Of a stretch of DNA of 64,000 bases, positions 12,756 through 23,758 are shown one piece after another. The stretch's first letter is position 1. Every line of letters begins with the position of its first letter. Both the position numbers and the translations under genes were made by a program. The notes below the pieces were generated by a model that was not told where the DNA came from, searched no databases, and was given only the letters and a program-made list of their open reading frames with translations. The stretch comes from Pseudomonas luteola NBRC 103146 (lineage in GTDB: Bacteria > Pseudomonadota > Gammaproteobacteria > Pseudomonadales > Pseudomonadaceae), in the NCBI RefSeq assembly GCF_002091675.1, contig NZ_BDAE01000023.1, positions 1 to 64,000 on the forward strand. Direction: 5' to 3'.

Positions 12756-13928
12756 ATGAACGCAGACACTCCTTTGCAACTGTTGGGCGGCCTGACGGCT
12801 CGAGAATTCCTGCGCGACTATTGGCAGCGCAAACCCCTGTTGATCCGTCAGGCCATCCCGGATTTCGAAACACCGCTATCTCCTGACGAACTTGCTGGCC
12901 TCGCCCTTGAGGAAGAAGTTGAATCACGCATCATCGCGCCCGGAGAACAAGGCCCATGGCAGCTACGCCAAGGTCCCTTCAAGGAAGAAGACTTTTCTAC
13001 CCTGCCTGAGCGTGAGTGGACACTGCTCGTTCAAGCGGTTGACCAGTTCGTTCCTGAAGTAGCCGAATTGGTCGAGCCATTCAAATTCCTGCCAAGCTGG
13101 CGCATCGACGACGTCATGATCAGCTATGCAGCACCAGGCGGCGGCGTTGGTCCCCACTACGACAACTACGATGTATTCCTTTTGCAAGGTTATGGTCGAC
13201 GTCGCTGGAAGATCGGTCAGCGTTGCACCAGTGAAAGTCCTTTACAGGACAACCCGGACATCAAGATCCTGGCGGAATTTGAGCAGACCGATGAATGGGT
13301 GTTGGAACCCGGCGACATGTTGTATCTACCCCCTCAGCTTGCCCATGATGGCATTGCCGAGGATGAGTGCATGACCTATTCGATAGGTTTTCGCGCACCC
13401 AGTACCTCAGAGGTCTTGACGCACTTCACCGACTTTTTGACTCAGTTCATCCCGGAAGAAGAGCGCTATAGTGATGCAGGCACTGAACCTGTGCAGGCAG
13501 TAGACTCTGGCCAGATCAAGCAAGACGCTGTAGATCGCCTTAAAGCCCTTATACAAGAACACATCAATGATGAGCGGATGCTATTGGCCTGGTTTGGCCA
13601 ATACATGACCGAGCCGCGCTACCCTGAGCTGATCAGCGGCGAGTCTCTTCTAGAAGGTGATCTGGTCCAAGCTCTGGAAGATGGCGCCTGCCTTATACGC
13701 AACCCCAGCGCACGACTGGCCTGGTCACAAATGGGCGACGATGTGATGATTTTCGCGAGCGGTCAAAGCAGATTACTTTCCGGCCACCTTCAACCCTTGC
13801 TTGCGCTGGTATGCTCAGCTGACGCATTGCATCAAGAAAACCTGGGCAACTGGCTAGAGGATGAAGCCGGCCGGGAACTGATACGCGAACTCATTGAACA
13901 AGGCAGCCTGGTATTTGCTGATGAGTGA
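12756..13928 (+). CDS. roxA: ribosomal protein uL16 3-hydroxylase (cupin 2-oxoglutarate oxygenase)
   Basis: A 390-residue JmjC-like 2-oxoglutarate/Fe(II) oxygenase of the YcfD/RoxA family, which hydroxylates an arginine of ribosomal protein L16. The iron triad is His134 and Asp136 (GPHYDNYDVF) plus a distal His near 197 (PPQLAHDGIAEDE). The winged-helix-like C-terminal region (about 260-390) is present. The gene's stop overlaps the start of the GNAT gene by 8 bp, so the two are coupled. Confidence 0.93.
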   Translation: MNADTPLQLLGGLTAREFLRDYWQRKPLLIRQAIPDFETPLSPDELAGLALEEEVESRIIAPGEQGPWQLRQGPFKEEDFSTLPEREWTLLVQAVDQFVPEVAELVEPFKFLPSWRIDDVMISYAAPGGGVGPHYDNYDVFLLQGYGRRRWKIGQRCTSESPLQDNPDIKILAEFEQTDEWVLEPGDMLYLPPQLAHDGIAEDECMTYSIGFRAPSTSEVLTHFTDFLTQFIPEEERYSDAGTEPVQAVDSGQIKQDAVDRLKALIQEHINDERMLLAWFGQYMTEPRYPELISGESLLEGDLVQALEDGACLIRNPSARLAWSQMGDDVMIFASGQSRLLSGHLQPLLALVCSADALHQENLGNWLEDEAGRELIRELIEQGSLVFADE

Positions 13929-14853
13929 TCTCTCTATCCGCGTCGCAGACTGGAAGCGTGACAACGAGGCCCTGAGACATATACGAGAAACCGTATTTAT
14001 CCAAGAGCAGGCTGTACCGCCAGAAATGGAATGGGACTCGGAAGATGAGCATGCCATACACTTTCTGGCTCAAGAGGGTCTTTATCCAGTAGGCACTGCT
14101 CGCCTACTGGAGGATGGCCGCATAGGTCGCGTTGCGGTTTTACGCGATTGGCGCGGCCTCAATGTTGGCTCAACCATCATGCATGCAGTGATATCCGAGG
14201 CCGAGCGACGCGGATTACACCGTCAGGTTTTAAGCGCACAAATCCAGGCCATTCCGTTTTATCAGCGCCTGGGGTTTACTGTCACCGGTGATGAATATCT
14301 GGAGGCGGGTATCGCCCATGTCGACATGACCAGACACTCTACGCTGGAGCAAACAGAGGCCGTAGCAGCCGATGAAAAGCGTGAGATGCGCTTCGAGACT
14401 CCTGATGCTGCTGCTCTCCATATCGTTGAATTGCTTTCCCAGGCCCGACGCAGCATCTGTATTTATAGTCCAGACTTTGAACCACAACTCTACAACCGCA
14501 GCGATGTAGAGCACGCCATTACACGTTTTTTACTGGCGCACCCTCGCAATCGCCTGCGCGTACTGCTCAAGGACTCAGGCCAAGCTGTACGTCAGAGCCA
14601 TCGACTCATCAATCTGGCACGACGCCTGACCAGTAACTTTTTAATTCGCAGGCGCTCGCCTGATTATCCGGCAGACGACACCGCTTACGTACTGATAGAC
14701 GATCAGGGCCTGGTGATTCGCAACAACCCACAGCTATATACCGGCACGGCCTATTACAACGCGAGAGCCACTGTTCGCTTGCAACAGAGCCGATTTGACA
14801 GCATCTGGCAAACCAGCCAATCGGACCCTAACGTGAGAAGCATGGTGTTATGA
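13921..14853 (+). CDS. GNAT acetyltransferase fused to a PLD-like C-terminal domain
   Basis: A 310-residue two-domain protein. Residues 1-140 form a GNAT N-acyltransferase: GRIGRVAVLRDWRGLNVGSTIMHAV is the acetyl-CoA binding region and IPFYQRLGFTVTGDEY the family C-terminal motif. Residues 160-310 (RRSICIYSPDFEPQLY, RVLLKDSGQAVRQSHRL, YVLIDDQGLVIRN) look like half of a phospholipase D fold but without an HxKxxxxD motif. Substrate unknown. The start at 13921 overlaps the roxA stop, and its own stop overlaps the next gene by 4 bp, so roxA, this gene and the next form one unit. Confidence 0.85.
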   Translation: MSDLSIRVADWKRDNEALRHIRETVFIQEQAVPPEMEWDSEDEHAIHFLAQEGLYPVGTARLLEDGRIGRVAVLRDWRGLNVGSTIMHAVISEAERRGLHRQVLSAQIQAIPFYQRLGFTVTGDEYLEAGIAHVDMTRHSTLEQTEAVAADEKREMRFETPDAAALHIVELLSQARRSICIYSPDFEPQLYNRSDVEHAITRFLLAHPRNRLRVLLKDSGQAVRQSHRLINLARRLTSNFLIRRRSPDYPADDTAYVLIDDQGLVIRNNPQLYTGTAYYNARATVRLQQSRFDSIWQTSQSDPNVRSMVL

Positions 14854-15638
14854 AGCCCTATCGCGCGTACTTGGCCTTATTTCTGTCCATGCTGATGACT
14901 GCTTTCGCAGCACAGGCGGCACCTCGTACTGAAGTGATTCCCCTTAATTACAGAACCGCCGATGAACTGCTGCCTATCGTGCAATCCACTTTGGGCTCAG
15001 AAGGCAAAGTCAGTACCTATGGCAATCAACTCATCGTTAATGCTGAGTCGAACAAAATCACTGAAATCAAAAGCCTGTTATCTCAATTGGATACAGAGCC
15101 GCATCGCCTTTTGATTACTGTCGATACACGCGATGCAGATGAGGGCGATGAGCAGGGTTACTCGGTTAACGGACGACTGGGTAATCATCCAGACACGCAG
15201 GTTCGCATCATCAGTAACAGCACCGGCACACAGCAAGACGGCACACAGCAGGTACAGGCAACGGAAGGCTCTCCTGCCTTGGTCAAGATTGGTCAAAGCG
15301 TGCCTATTTCCACCACTGAAATCGACCCTTACGGTCGCCCTTATACCCGTACCGAGTATCGCGATCTCAACCGTGGCTTTTACGTTACTGCCAGCCTTAC
15401 AGGCAATCTTGTACATTTGACAATAGATGGCGGCAACAACAGCCTGGACAGAAATCAGCCCAACACTATCAATACTCAATCCACCAGCACCCGCGTCAGC
15501 GGCCGGCTAGGTGAATGGATTACGCTGAGTGGTTTTTCACAGAATGCTTCACGTTCTGAGGACGGAATTCTGTATGAATATTCAACCCGGGGCAGTCAGG
15601 ATACCCAACTCAGGGTCAAGGTGGACCTTCTCGACTAA
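14850..15638 (+). CDS. exported small secretin-like protein
   Basis: A 262-residue protein with a signal peptide ending near AQAAPRTE (about residue 25). Residues 28-95 match the short NolW/secretin N-domain pattern (EVIPLNYRTADELLPIVQSTL, then YGNQLIVNAESNKITEIKSLLSQLD). The second half, about 125-262, resembles a minimal secretin beta domain (VKIGQSVPI, RGFYVTASLTGNLVHLTI, STRVSGRLGEWITLSGF). It lacks the full N0-N3 series and the C-terminal S-domain of type II, III or IV pilus secretins. It is coupled to the GNAT gene (ATGA overlap). Function unknown; a periplasmic or outer-membrane role is inferred. Confidence 0.75.
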   Translation: MKPYRAYLALFLSMLMTAFAAQAAPRTEVIPLNYRTADELLPIVQSTLGSEGKVSTYGNQLIVNAESNKITEIKSLLSQLDTEPHRLLITVDTRDADEGDEQGYSVNGRLGNHPDTQVRIISNSTGTQQDGTQQVQATEGSPALVKIGQSVPISTTEIDPYGRPYTRTEYRDLNRGFYVTASLTGNLVHLTIDGGNNSLDRNQPNTINTQSTSTRVSGRLGEWITLSGFSQNASRSEDGILYEYSTRGSQDTQLRVKVDLLD

Positions 15639-16120
15639 AAACACCCTGGCGTATCAACCTTCAAGACGCACATATCTCACTAGCGTCCATGCGCTGACTG
15701 CACTTCACAACACGCTTCATCTGACATATTCGAATCCAGGTGATATCAATAAGATATTACCTGGACCCTTCATATTAAAACGCTCAACTTACGCAGTTTA
15801 TTTATAAAGAACAATACTTCTAGCAATTGAGAGTGAGCCTGCTACGCTAATAACAAGAGCGATTTGCACGTATAAAACCAACTAAATCACTCAATTATTA
15901 GAGCGTCCAAACAGCGAATTTAGTTGAGAATAAATCTTAATAAACAAAGATTTAATCCACTTTACTTGAATACGATTGACGGAAATCATTTAAACAAATC
16001 TTTTTTCGTCAAAAATTTTACACACGCGTTATTCAGGAATAGAATTCCACCGCCGCTTGCGACGTCATGTCGCAGGATGAGGCAGGATTTTTACTAGCAA
16101 AAACGATAAGGACCATGAGC
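15639..16120. other. AT-rich leader and promoter region of the nuo operon
   Basis: Non-coding. It contains three inverted repeats: a 12-bp stem with one G-T pair (15736-15747 with 15753-15764, loop 5), a perfect 8-bp stem TAAATCTT/AAGATTTA (15931-15938 with 15947-15954) and TGCGAC/GTCGCA (16058-16063 with 16069-16074). TTGAC-N4-ATCAT at 15976-15989 matches the FNR/Anr consensus TTGAT-N4-ATCAA in 8 of 10 positions. None of the stems has a T-run. I could not place a convincing -35/-10 pair. Oxygen control of nuo is plausible but not shown. Confidence 0.6.
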
Positions 16121-16534
16121 ATGCCTGATACGACCGGTCTTCTAGCTCACAATTGGAGCTTTGCGATTTTCCTTTTGGGTGTAGTCGGTCTTATAGGATT
16201 CATGCTCGGCGTTTCCAGCCTGCTAGGCAGCCGTGCTGTTGGCCGTAGTAAAAACGATCCCTTCGAGTCGGGTATCGTTCCTACCGGTGGAGCGCGACTG
16301 CGCCTCTCCGCTAAATTCTATCTGGTCGCGATGCTGTTCGTGATCTTTGACGTCGAAGCGCTCTTTCTCTTCGCATGGTCCGTATCCGTCCGTGAATCAG
16401 GATGGGCTGGATTCATCGAAGTTACAGTTTTCATAGCAATTCTGTTGGCGGGTCTTGTTTACCTATGGCGGATCGGGGCGCTCGACTGGGCTCCTGAAGG
16501 CCGCCGTAAGCGGCAGGCGAAGCTAAAACAATGA
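16121..16534 (+). CDS. nuoA: NADH-quinone oxidoreductase subunit A
   Basis: A 137-residue membrane subunit of complex I with three helices. [39 protein letters not shown] is split here by the conserved acidic residues of helix 2. The ATG at 16121 aligns with the P. aeruginosa N-terminus and has AAGGA 8 bases upstream. The ATG at 16115 is too close to that site. First gene of the 13-gene operon. Confidence 0.96.
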   Translation: MPDTTGLLAHNWSFAIFLLGVVGLIGFMLGVSSLLGSRAVGRSKNDPFESGIVPTGGARLRLSAKFYLVAMLFVIFDVEALFLFAWSVSVRESGWAGFIEVTVFIAILLAGLVYLWRIGALDWAPEGRRKRQAKLKQ

Positions 16535-16544
16535 GGCTTTGGCG

Positions 16545-17219
16545 ATGCAATACAAACTTACCAGGATCGATCCCGATGCGGTCGTAGAACGCTATCCGGC
16601 CGGGACACGGGAAACCGTTTCCGATCCGACTGAAGGGCAAGTCCATAAGAACATCTTTATGGGCAAGCTCGATGACGTCCTGCACAACACCGTCAATTGG
16701 GGGCGTAAGAACTCCCTCTGGCCTTACAACTTCGGTCTCTCGTGCTGCTATGTGGAAATGACCACAGCGTTTACCGCGCCGCACGATATTGCCCGCTTTG
16801 GTGCTGAAGTTATTCGGGCCTCACCGCGGCAGGCGGATTTCATGGTGGTGGCAGGTACCTGCTTTATAAAGATGGCTCCGGTCATTCAGCGTCTGTACGA
16901 ACAGATGCTCGAACCCAAGTGGGTCATCTCAATGGGCGCCTGCGCTAATTCCGGTGGTATGTACGACGTGTACTCGGTAGTCCAGGGCGTGGACAAGTTC
17001 CTGCCTGTAGACGTCTATATTCCGGGCTGCCCTCCTCGCCCCGAGGCATTCCTCCAAGGCTTGATGCTCTTGCAGGACTCGATTGGCGAAGAGCGTCGTC
17101 CACTCTCATGGGTTGTTGGTGAGCAAGGTATTTATCGTGCCGAGATGCCAGCCCAACGAGAGCAGCGACGCGAACAGCGTATTCAGGTAACCAACCTGCG
17201 CAGCCCCGACGAAGTGTGA
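16545..17219 (+). CDS. nuoB: NADH-quinone oxidoreductase subunit B
   Basis: A 224-residue peripheral-arm subunit that holds the terminal 4Fe-4S cluster N2, the electron donor to quinone. Cluster ligands are in [16 protein letters not shown] and PGCPPRPE. The ATG at 16545 starts the conserved [11 protein letters not shown]; the TTG two codons earlier is not needed. It lies 10 bp after nuoA. Confidence 0.97.
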   Translation: MQYKLTRIDPDAVVERYPAGTRETVSDPTEGQVHKNIFMGKLDDVLHNTVNWGRKNSLWPYNFGLSCCYVEMTTAFTAPHDIARFGAEVIRASPRQADFMVVAGTCFIKMAPVIQRLYEQMLEPKWVISMGACANSGGMYDVYSVVQGVDKFLPVDVYIPGCPPRPEAFLQGLMLLQDSIGEERRPLSWVVGEQGIYRAEMPAQREQRREQRIQVTNLRSPDEV

Positions 17220-17264
17220 GCCCTCAGGCTCACACGTGACGTTGACCGATAGCGACGGATAATC

Positions 17265-19046
17265 ATGACTGCAGACACTGTTCTGTCCGCACCCCTGCAC
17301 GCTGCCCAAGATGAAGGCGTGGTGGGTGAACTCAAGGCACGCTTTAGCGCGGATGCGCTAACTGTTCAAACCACTCGTACGGGCATGCCCGTAGTGTGGG
17401 TGCCCCGTGAAAAGCTTAAAGAAGTACTGACCTACCTGCGTAACCTGCCGCGTCCGTACGTCATGCTGTACGACCTGCACGGCATGGATGAACGGCTGCG
17501 TACCCAGCGCCGCGGCCTGCCGCCGGCCGACTTCACTGTGTTCTATCAGTTGATGTCCATCGAGCGGAATAGCGATGTGATGATCAAGGTCGCGCTGTCG
17601 ATGAACGACCTGAACTTGCCCACCGTGACTGATATCTGGCCGAACGCTAACTGGTACGAGCGTGAAGTCTGGGACATGTTCGGCATCCGGTTCGACGGCC
17701 ATCCCCTGCTCAAGCGGATGCTGATGCCTGACAGCTGGCAAGGCCACCCGCTGCGCAAGGACTATCCAGCCCGCGCGACGGAATTCGACCCCTACGCCCT
17801 GAACGCGGCGAAGCAGGATCTGGAGCAGGAAACCCTGCGCTTCAAGCCTGAAGAATGGGGCATGAAGCAGCAGAGCGACACGTCTGACTTCATGTTCCTG
17901 AACCTGGGTCCGAACCACCCGTCCGCCCACGGTGCCTTCCGTATCATTCTTCAGCTGGACGGCGAAGAGATTGTCGACTGCGTTCCCGAGATCGGCTATC
18001 ACCACCGCGCAGCCGAGAAAACTGGCGAACGTCAATCCTGGCACAGTTACATTCCTTATACCGACCGGGTTGACTACCTGGGCGGTGTCATGAACAACCT
18101 CCCCTACGTACTGGCCGTTGAAAAGCTTGCCGGAATTACAGTCCCTGCACGGGTTGAGGTGATTCGAATCATGATGTGTGAATACTTCCGCATCATGAGT
18201 CATCTCCTATTCCTGGGTACCTATATTCAGGACGTGGGCGCCATGACACCGGTCTTCTTCGCCTTTACGGATCGTCAGCGCGCCTACAAGGTGGTAGAAG
18301 CCATTACCGGCTTCCGGATGCACCCGGCATGGTTCCGTATTGGCGGTGTGGCCCATGACCTGCCTCGAGGATGGGACAAGCTGGTCAAGGAGTTCGTTGA
18401 CTGGCTACCCAAGCGTCTGGATGAATACGAAAAATCAGCCATTCGGAACAGCATCCTAAAAGGTCGTACCGTAGGTGTAGCTCATTACAACACTGAAGAA
18501 GCGTTGCGTTGGGGCGTAACCGGCCCGAATTTGAGAGCCACCGGCCTGAATTTCGACATGCGCAAGGCACGGCCTTATTCGGGTTATCAGAACTTCGAAT
18601 TCGAAGTGCCTATCGCGCATAACGGCGATGCCTATGATCGTTGCCTGGTCCGTATCGAAGAGATGCGTCAGAGCCTGCACATTATCGATCAGTGTCTGAA
18701 GAACATGCCTGAAGGCCCCTTCAAGGCAGACCATCCGCTGACGACGCCGCCGCCTAAAGAGCGCACGCTGCAACACATCGAGACCCTGATCACTCACTTC
18801 CTGCAAGTTTCCTGGGGACCGGTCATGCCGGCCAACGAATCCATGCAGATAATCGAGGCGACCAAAGGGTTGAACAGTTATTACCTGACGAGCGATGGCA
18901 GCACCATGAGCTACCGGACTCGCATTCGTACGCCCAGCTTCCCGCATCTGCAACAGATCCCCTCGGTGATCCGAGGCAGCATGGTGGCGGACCTGATCGC
19001 CTACCTGGGCAGTATCGATTTCGTCATGGCCGATGTGGACCGCTGA
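17265..19046 (+). CDS. nuoC: NADH-quinone oxidoreductase fused subunits C and D
   Basis: A 593-residue fusion as in other gammaproteobacteria. Residues 1 to about 190 are the NuoC (30-kDa) part, with the signature [23 protein letters not shown]. From about 205 the NuoD (49-kDa) part begins with [19 protein letters not shown], whose His lines the quinone pocket. The C-terminus [14 protein letters not shown] is intact. Often named nuoCD. It ends 2 bp before nuoE. Confidence 0.97.
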   Translation: MTADTVLSAPLHAAQDEGVVGELKARFSADALTVQTTRTGMPVVWVPREKLKEVLTYLRNLPRPYVMLYDLHGMDERLRTQRRGLPPADFTVFYQLMSIERNSDVMIKVALSMNDLNLPTVTDIWPNANWYEREVWDMFGIRFDGHPLLKRMLMPDSWQGHPLRKDYPARATEFDPYALNAAKQDLEQETLRFKPEEWGMKQQSDTSDFMFLNLGPNHPSAHGAFRIILQLDGEEIVDCVPEIGYHHRAAEKTGERQSWHSYIPYTDRVDYLGGVMNNLPYVLAVEKLAGITVPARVEVIRIMMCEYFRIMSHLLFLGTYIQDVGAMTPVFFAFTDRQRAYKVVEAITGFRMHPAWFRIGGVAHDLPRGWDKLVKEFVDWLPKRLDEYEKSAIRNSILKGRTVGVAHYNTEEALRWGVTGPNLRATGLNFDMRKARPYSGYQNFEFEVPIAHNGDAYDRCLVRIEEMRQSLHIIDQCLKNMPEGPFKADHPLTTPPPKERTLQHIETLITHFLQVSWGPVMPANESMQIIEATKGLNSYYLTSDGSTMSYRTRIRTPSFPHLQQIPSVIRGSMVADLIAYLGSIDFVMADVDR

Positions 19047-19048
19047 TC

Positions 19049-19543
19049 ATGAGTACACTGATTCAAACTGATCGTTTCGAGCTGAGTGAAACCGAACGCT
19101 CTGCCATCGAACATGAAATGCATCACTACGAGGATGCCCGTGCGGCATCTATCGAAGCACTGAAAATCGTTCAAACGGAACGTGGCTGGGTCCCGGATGG
19201 CGCTATCTATGCCATCGGTGAAATCCTCGGCATTCCTGCAAGCGATGTGGAAGGCGTAGCTACCTTCTATAGCCAGATTTTTCGTCAGCCCGTCGGCCGT
19301 CATATCATCCGCGTCTGCGACAGCATGGTCTGCTATATCGGTGGCCATGAATCCGTACTGGGACAAATCCAGGAGCAATTAGGTATCGGCCTGGGCCAGA
19401 CGACCGCTGATGGTCGCTTTACCCTGCTCCCGACATGCTGCCTTGGCAACTGCGACAAAGCCCCTGCCCTGATGATCGATGAGGACACTTACGGCAATAT
19501 CCAGCCGTCCGGTGTCGCCAAATTGCTGGAGGGTTATGTATGA
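19049..19543 (+). CDS. nuoE: NADH-quinone oxidoreductase subunit E
   Basis: A 164-residue thioredoxin-like subunit with a 2Fe-2S cluster (N1a). Ligands are the pair in [12 protein letters not shown] and the pair in [11 protein letters not shown]. The upstream helical part ([18 protein letters not shown]) is standard. Its stop overlaps nuoF by 4 bp. Confidence 0.96.
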   Translation: MSTLIQTDRFELSETERSAIEHEMHHYEDARAASIEALKIVQTERGWVPDGAIYAIGEILGIPASDVEGVATFYSQIFRQPVGRHIIRVCDSMVCYIGGHESVLGQIQEQLGIGLGQTTADGRFTLLPTCCLGNCDKAPALMIDEDTYGNIQPSGVAKLLEGYV

Positions 19544-20889
19544 CGCTTACCTCCGTGGGTCCTGCGAACAAAATCGCTCGTACACCTGAAACTCACCCGC
19601 TTACCTGGCGTCTGCGTGACGATGCCGCGCCGGTCTGGCTTGAGGAATATACGTCCAAAGACGGCTATAGCGCTGCGCGCAAGGCGCTGGCTGACATGGC
19701 ATCTACGGATATCGTTCAGACTGTCAAGGACTCGGGCCTCAAGGGCCGCGGTGGTGCGGGCTTCCCGACCGGCGTCAAATGGGGCCTGATGCCTGCTGAT
19801 GAAAGTCTGAACATTCGTTATCTGCTGTGCAACGCTGACGAAATGGAACCTAACACCTGGAAGGACCGCCTGCTCATGGAGCAGCTGCCGCACCTCCTGG
19901 TAGAAGGCATGATCATCAGCGCACGGGCCTTGAAGGCCTACCGCGGTTATATCTTTCTTCGTGGTGAGTATGTCGATGCCGCACACAACCTGAATCGCGC
20001 CATCGAGGAAGCTAAGGCCGCTGGCTACCTTGGCAAAAACATCTTTGGCAGTGGCTTTGACTTCGAGCTGTTTGTTCACACCGGTGCAGGCCGCTACATC
20101 TGCGGTGAAGAAACCGCCCTGATCAATTCGCTTGAAGGCCGCCGGGCCAACCCGCGTTCCAAACCGCCTTTCCCTGCTGCTGTTGGCGTCTGGGGCAAGC
20201 CGACTTGCGTAAATAATGTCGAAACCCTGTGCAACGTGCCAGCCATCGTCGCCAATGGCGTTGATTGGTACAAATCATTGGCGCGCGAGGGAAGCGAAGA
20301 CATGGGTACAAAACTCATGGGCTTCTCCGGCAAGGTCAAGAATCCCGGGGTGTGGGAGTTGCCGTTTGGCATACCCGCTCAAGAGCTATTCGAAGACTAT
20401 GCTGGCGGTATGCGCGAAGGCTATACCCTGAAGGCCTGGCAGCCAGGTGGTGCAGGCACGGGCTTTCTGCTGCCGGAGCATCTCTCGGCACCTATGTTTG
20501 CCGGCGGTATCGCCAAAGTGGGTACCCGTATGGGTACCGGCCTCGCCATGGCGGTAGACCATACCGTTAATATGGTTTCGCTGCTGCGCAACATGGAAGA
20601 GTTCTTTGCCCGTGAGTCCTGTGGCTGGTGTACGCCCTGCCGCGACGGTCTGCCATGGAGCGTCAAGCTCTTGCGCGCGCTGGAAAAAGGCGAAGGTCAA
20701 AGCGGCGATATCGAGACGCTACTGCAGCTATGCACCTTCCTTGGCCCAGGCAAAACGTTCTGTGCTCATGCCCCTGGTGCGGTCGAGCCACTGGCCAGCG
20801 CAATCAAGTATTTCCGCAGCGAATTCGAGGCGGGCGTGAAGAAGGCTCCCAGCGAGCCCCAGCCTTCCGTTGTAGAAACAGTCATTTGA
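19540..20889 (+). CDS. nuoF: NADH-quinone oxidoreductase subunit F
   Basis: A 449-residue subunit that binds NADH, FMN and 4Fe-4S cluster N3, the entry point for electrons. The nucleotide and flavin loops [13 protein letters not shown] and [19 protein letters not shown] are intact. The cluster ligands lie in [12 protein letters not shown] with the last Cys in [12 protein letters not shown]. Followed by an unusual 151-bp gap before nuoG. Confidence 0.97.
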   Translation: MTLTSVGPANKIARTPETHPLTWRLRDDAAPVWLEEYTSKDGYSAARKALADMASTDIVQTVKDSGLKGRGGAGFPTGVKWGLMPADESLNIRYLLCNADEMEPNTWKDRLLMEQLPHLLVEGMIISARALKAYRGYIFLRGEYVDAAHNLNRAIEEAKAAGYLGKNIFGSGFDFELFVHTGAGRYICGEETALINSLEGRRANPRSKPPFPAAVGVWGKPTCVNNVETLCNVPAIVANGVDWYKSLAREGSEDMGTKLMGFSGKVKNPGVWELPFGIPAQELFEDYAGGMREGYTLKAWQPGGAGTGFLLPEHLSAPMFAGGIAKVGTRMGTGLAMAVDHTVNMVSLLRNMEEFFARESCGWCTPCRDGLPWSVKLLRALEKGEGQSGDIETLLQLCTFLGPGKTFCAHAPGAVEPLASAIKYFRSEFEAGVKKAPSEPQPSVVETVI

Positions 20890-21040
20890 TTTGTGTGCCG
20901 GCTCGCTGAGCTGGCCACTGTCGCCGCCTGAACGCATGTGTAAAGACGGCGACACCGTGATTCCAATAGCCACGCCGCGGTAAGGCTATGGAGAGGCTAA
21001 AGCCTGTCCAGGTCCCCCGGCAAACGAAGACTGAAGAACC
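20890..21040 (+). other. structured 151-bp gap between nuoF and nuoG
   Basis: Non-coding by any frame that looks protein-like, in an operon where most other gaps are under 30 bp. It contains a perfect 8-bp inverted repeat TGTCGCCG (20919-20926) / CGGCGACA (20947-20954). A second one is ATAGCC (20966-20971) / GGCTAT (20984-20989). Neither has a T-run. Possible roles are an mRNA processing or stabilising element between the first and second halves of the operon. Confidence 0.55.
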
Positions 21041-23758
21041 ATGGCCACTATCCACGTAGACGGCAAAGAGTACGAAGTCGACGGTGCGGACAACCTCCTG
21101 GAGGCTTGCCTGTCCCTCGGTCTCGATATTCCCTATTTCTGCTGGCACCCGGCGCTCGGTAGCGTCGGTGCCTGCCGACAGTGTGCGGTCAAGCAGTTTG
21201 CTGATGAGAACGACACCCGTGGTCGCCTCGTCATGTCCTGCATGACGCCTTCGACGGACAAGACCTATATATCCATTGATGACCAGGAAGCCAAAGACTT
21301 CCGCAGTAGTGTCATTGAATGGCTGATGACCAACCATCCGCACGACTGCCCGGTTTGTGAGGAAGGCGGTCATTGCCACTTGCAAGACATGACCGTGATG
21401 ACAGGTCATAACAAGCGCCGTTATCGCTTCACCAAGCGCACCCACCAGAACCAGGACCTGGGCCCGTTCATTTCCCATGAGATGAACCGCTGTATCGCCT
21501 GCTACCGCTGCGTGCGCTATTACAAGGATTACGCGGGCGGCACTGATCTGGGCGTTTATGGCGCCCACGACAATGTGTATTTTGGCCGCGTCGAGGAAGG
21601 CACGCTGGAAAGCGAGTTTTCTGGAAACCTGACCGAAGTCTGCCCAACCGGCGTCTTTACCGACAAGACCCACTCCGAGCGCTACAACCGCAAGTGGGAC
21701 ATGCAGTTTGCACCAAGCATCTGTCATGGCTGCTCGTCTGGTTGCAACATCAGCCCCGGTGAGCGCTATGGCGAGCTTCGTCGTATCGAGAACCGTTACA
21801 ACGGCTCGGTTAACCATTATTTCCTGTGCGACCGTGGCCGCTTCGGGTATGGCTATGTGAACCGCAAGGATCGCCCTCGCCAGGCGCTGCTGCGTAACGG
21901 CTCGCTCAACGCAGGGGTAGATGCTGCACTGGATAAGGCTGCCGAGCTATTGCGTGGGCGTAGGGTAATCGGTATCGGCTCTCCCCGTGCTAGCCTGGAA
22001 AGCAACTATGCACTACGTGAACTGGTAGGTGCAGAAAACTATTACAGCGGCATGGCCAAGCATGAGCTTGAACATGTCCGCCTTGTATTGGATGTCTTGC
22101 GTAACAGCCCTCTTCCTGTACCCACCATCCGCGACATCGAGCACCATGACGCTGTGCTGGTGCTAGGCGAAGACCTGACCCAGACCGCAGCCCGTGTCGC
22201 CCTGGCAGTCCGTCAGGCAGCCAAAGGCAAGGCAACCGATATTGCAGCGGCAGCTCGTATTCCTGAGTGGCACAAGGCGGCTGTCCAGACCATCGGGCAA
22301 TCCAGCAAAAACCCCGTGTTTCTGGCCAGCCTGGCTGAGACACGTCTGGATGACATCGCTGCGCAGACTATCCACGGTGCGCCGGAAGATCTGGCTCGCT
22401 TCGGCTTTGCACTGGCCAACGCTCTCGACGCTTCCGCTCCGGCAGTAGAAGGTCTGAGCGATGAAGTAGCGCAGCAGGTCAAGTTGGTGGCCGACACCCT
22501 GCTCAATGCCAAGCGTCCGCTCATTATCTCGGGTACTTCACTGGGATCACGCGCGCTGATCGAGGCTGCTGCCAACATTGCCAAGGCACTGGCGCTGAAG
22601 GAAAAGAACGGCTCGCTGAGCCTTGTCGTTCCCGAAGCCAACAGCATGGGCCTGGCCATTTTTGGCGGCGAGTCGGTAGATGATGCGTTCGACGCGCTGA
22701 CAGCGGGTAAAGCCGACGCGCTGGTCGTGCTGGAAAACGACCTGTTCCGTCGCGCCGACTCTGCACGCGTAGAAGAAGCACTCAAGGCAGCCAAAACGTT
22801 GATCGTACTGGACCATCAGCGTACAGCTACGGCAGAGCGTGCCGACCTGATCCTGCCAGCCGCAAGCTTTGCGGAAGGTGATGGCACCCTGGTAAGCCAG
22901 GAGGGCCGTGCCCAGCGTTTCTTCCAGGTGTACGAGCCTACTTATTACGATCCGAGCAGCCTGATTCGTGAAGGCTGGCGTTGGCTACATGCACTGCACA
23001 GCACCTTGCAGGGCAAGGCCGTGGACTGGACGCAGCTGGACCAGGTTACCGAGGCGTGTGCAGCAAGCCATCCGAGCCTGGCTGGCATTCGGGATGCAGC
23101 GCCCAGCGCATCGTTCCGTATCAAGGGCCAGAAGCTTTCCCGTGAGCCTCACCGTTACAGCGGTCGTACCGCAATGCGCGCCAATATCAGCGTTCACGAG
23201 CCGCGTACGCCACAGGATATAGACTCTGCCTTCGCCTTCTCCATGGAAGGCTATTACGGCAGCGCCGAACCCCGTCAGCAGATCGCATTTGCCTGGTCTC
23301 CTGGCTGGAACTCGCCGCAAGCCTGGAACAAGTTCCAGGACGAGGTAGGCGGACATCTGCGTGCGGGCGATCCTGGTATTCGTCTGATTGAGTCTTCTGG
23401 CGATCGCCTGAGCTGGTTCAACGCCATTCCGGCAGCCTATTCCGCTCAGGCGAACCAGTGGAAAGCCGTACCGATCCATCATTTGTTCGGCAGTGAAGAG
23501 ACCTCGGCTCGCTCGGAGACTTTCCAGGAGCGTATCCCCGAAGTTTACGTCGCGCTTGCAAAAGCTGATGCAGACCGTCTGGGCGTCAATCCTGGTGCCA
23601 AGGTCAGCGTTACGGTTGCTGGTCAGGCGCTGAGCCTGCCGCTGATGGTCAAACCTGGTCTGGCTGCTGGCTTGATCGGCTTGCCGGTGGGGTTTGAAGG
23701 CATCCCAGCCCGCCTGGCGGGTCTTACCATCGATCGCGTCCAGGAGGCTGCGCAATGA
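21041..23758 (+). CDS. nuoG: NADH-quinone oxidoreductase subunit G
   Basis: A 905-residue iron-sulfur subunit. The N-terminus has the 2Fe-2S ligands in [19 protein letters not shown] and CMTPS (about residues 34-70). Next come HCPVC-type ligands ([17 protein letters not shown]), then [17 protein letters not shown] and CPTGVF. The extra cluster site CHGCSSGCN is present. The remainder is a molybdopterin-oxidoreductase-like domain without cofactor. It overlaps nuoH by 4 bp. Confidence 0.97.
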   Translation: MATIHVDGKEYEVDGADNLLEACLSLGLDIPYFCWHPALGSVGACRQCAVKQFADENDTRGRLVMSCMTPSTDKTYISIDDQEAKDFRSSVIEWLMTNHPHDCPVCEEGGHCHLQDMTVMTGHNKRRYRFTKRTHQNQDLGPFISHEMNRCIACYRCVRYYKDYAGGTDLGVYGAHDNVYFGRVEEGTLESEFSGNLTEVCPTGVFTDKTHSERYNRKWDMQFAPSICHGCSSGCNISPGERYGELRRIENRYNGSVNHYFLCDRGRFGYGYVNRKDRPRQALLRNGSLNAGVDAALDKAAELLRGRRVIGIGSPRASLESNYALRELVGAENYYSGMAKHELEHVRLVLDVLRNSPLPVPTIRDIEHHDAVLVLGEDLTQTAARVALAVRQAAKGKATDIAAAARIPEWHKAAVQTIGQSSKNPVFLASLAETRLDDIAAQTIHGAPEDLARFGFALANALDASAPAVEGLSDEVAQQVKLVADTLLNAKRPLIISGTSLGSRALIEAAANIAKALALKEKNGSLSLVVPEANSMGLAIFGGESVDDAFDALTAGKADALVVLENDLFRRADSARVEEALKAAKTLIVLDHQRTATAERADLILPAASFAEGDGTLVSQEGRAQRFFQVYEPTYYDPSSLIREGWRWLHALHSTLQGKAVDWTQLDQVTEACAASHPSLAGIRDAAPSASFRIKGQKLSREPHRYSGRTAMRANISVHEPRTPQDIDSAFAFSMEGYYGSAEPRQQIAFAWSPGWNSPQAWNKFQDEVGGHLRAGDPGIRLIESSGDRLSWFNAIPAAYSAQANQWKAVPIHHLFGSEETSARSETFQERIPEVYVALAKADADRLGVNPGAKVSVTVAGQALSLPLMVKPGLAAGLIGLPVGFEGIPARLAGLTIDRVQEAAQ

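Noticed and set aside
20882-21817. Long open frame on the minus strand across nuoG (311 residues)
   Set aside because: It is antisense to nuoG, whose protein is unmistakable. The product has no recognisable motif.
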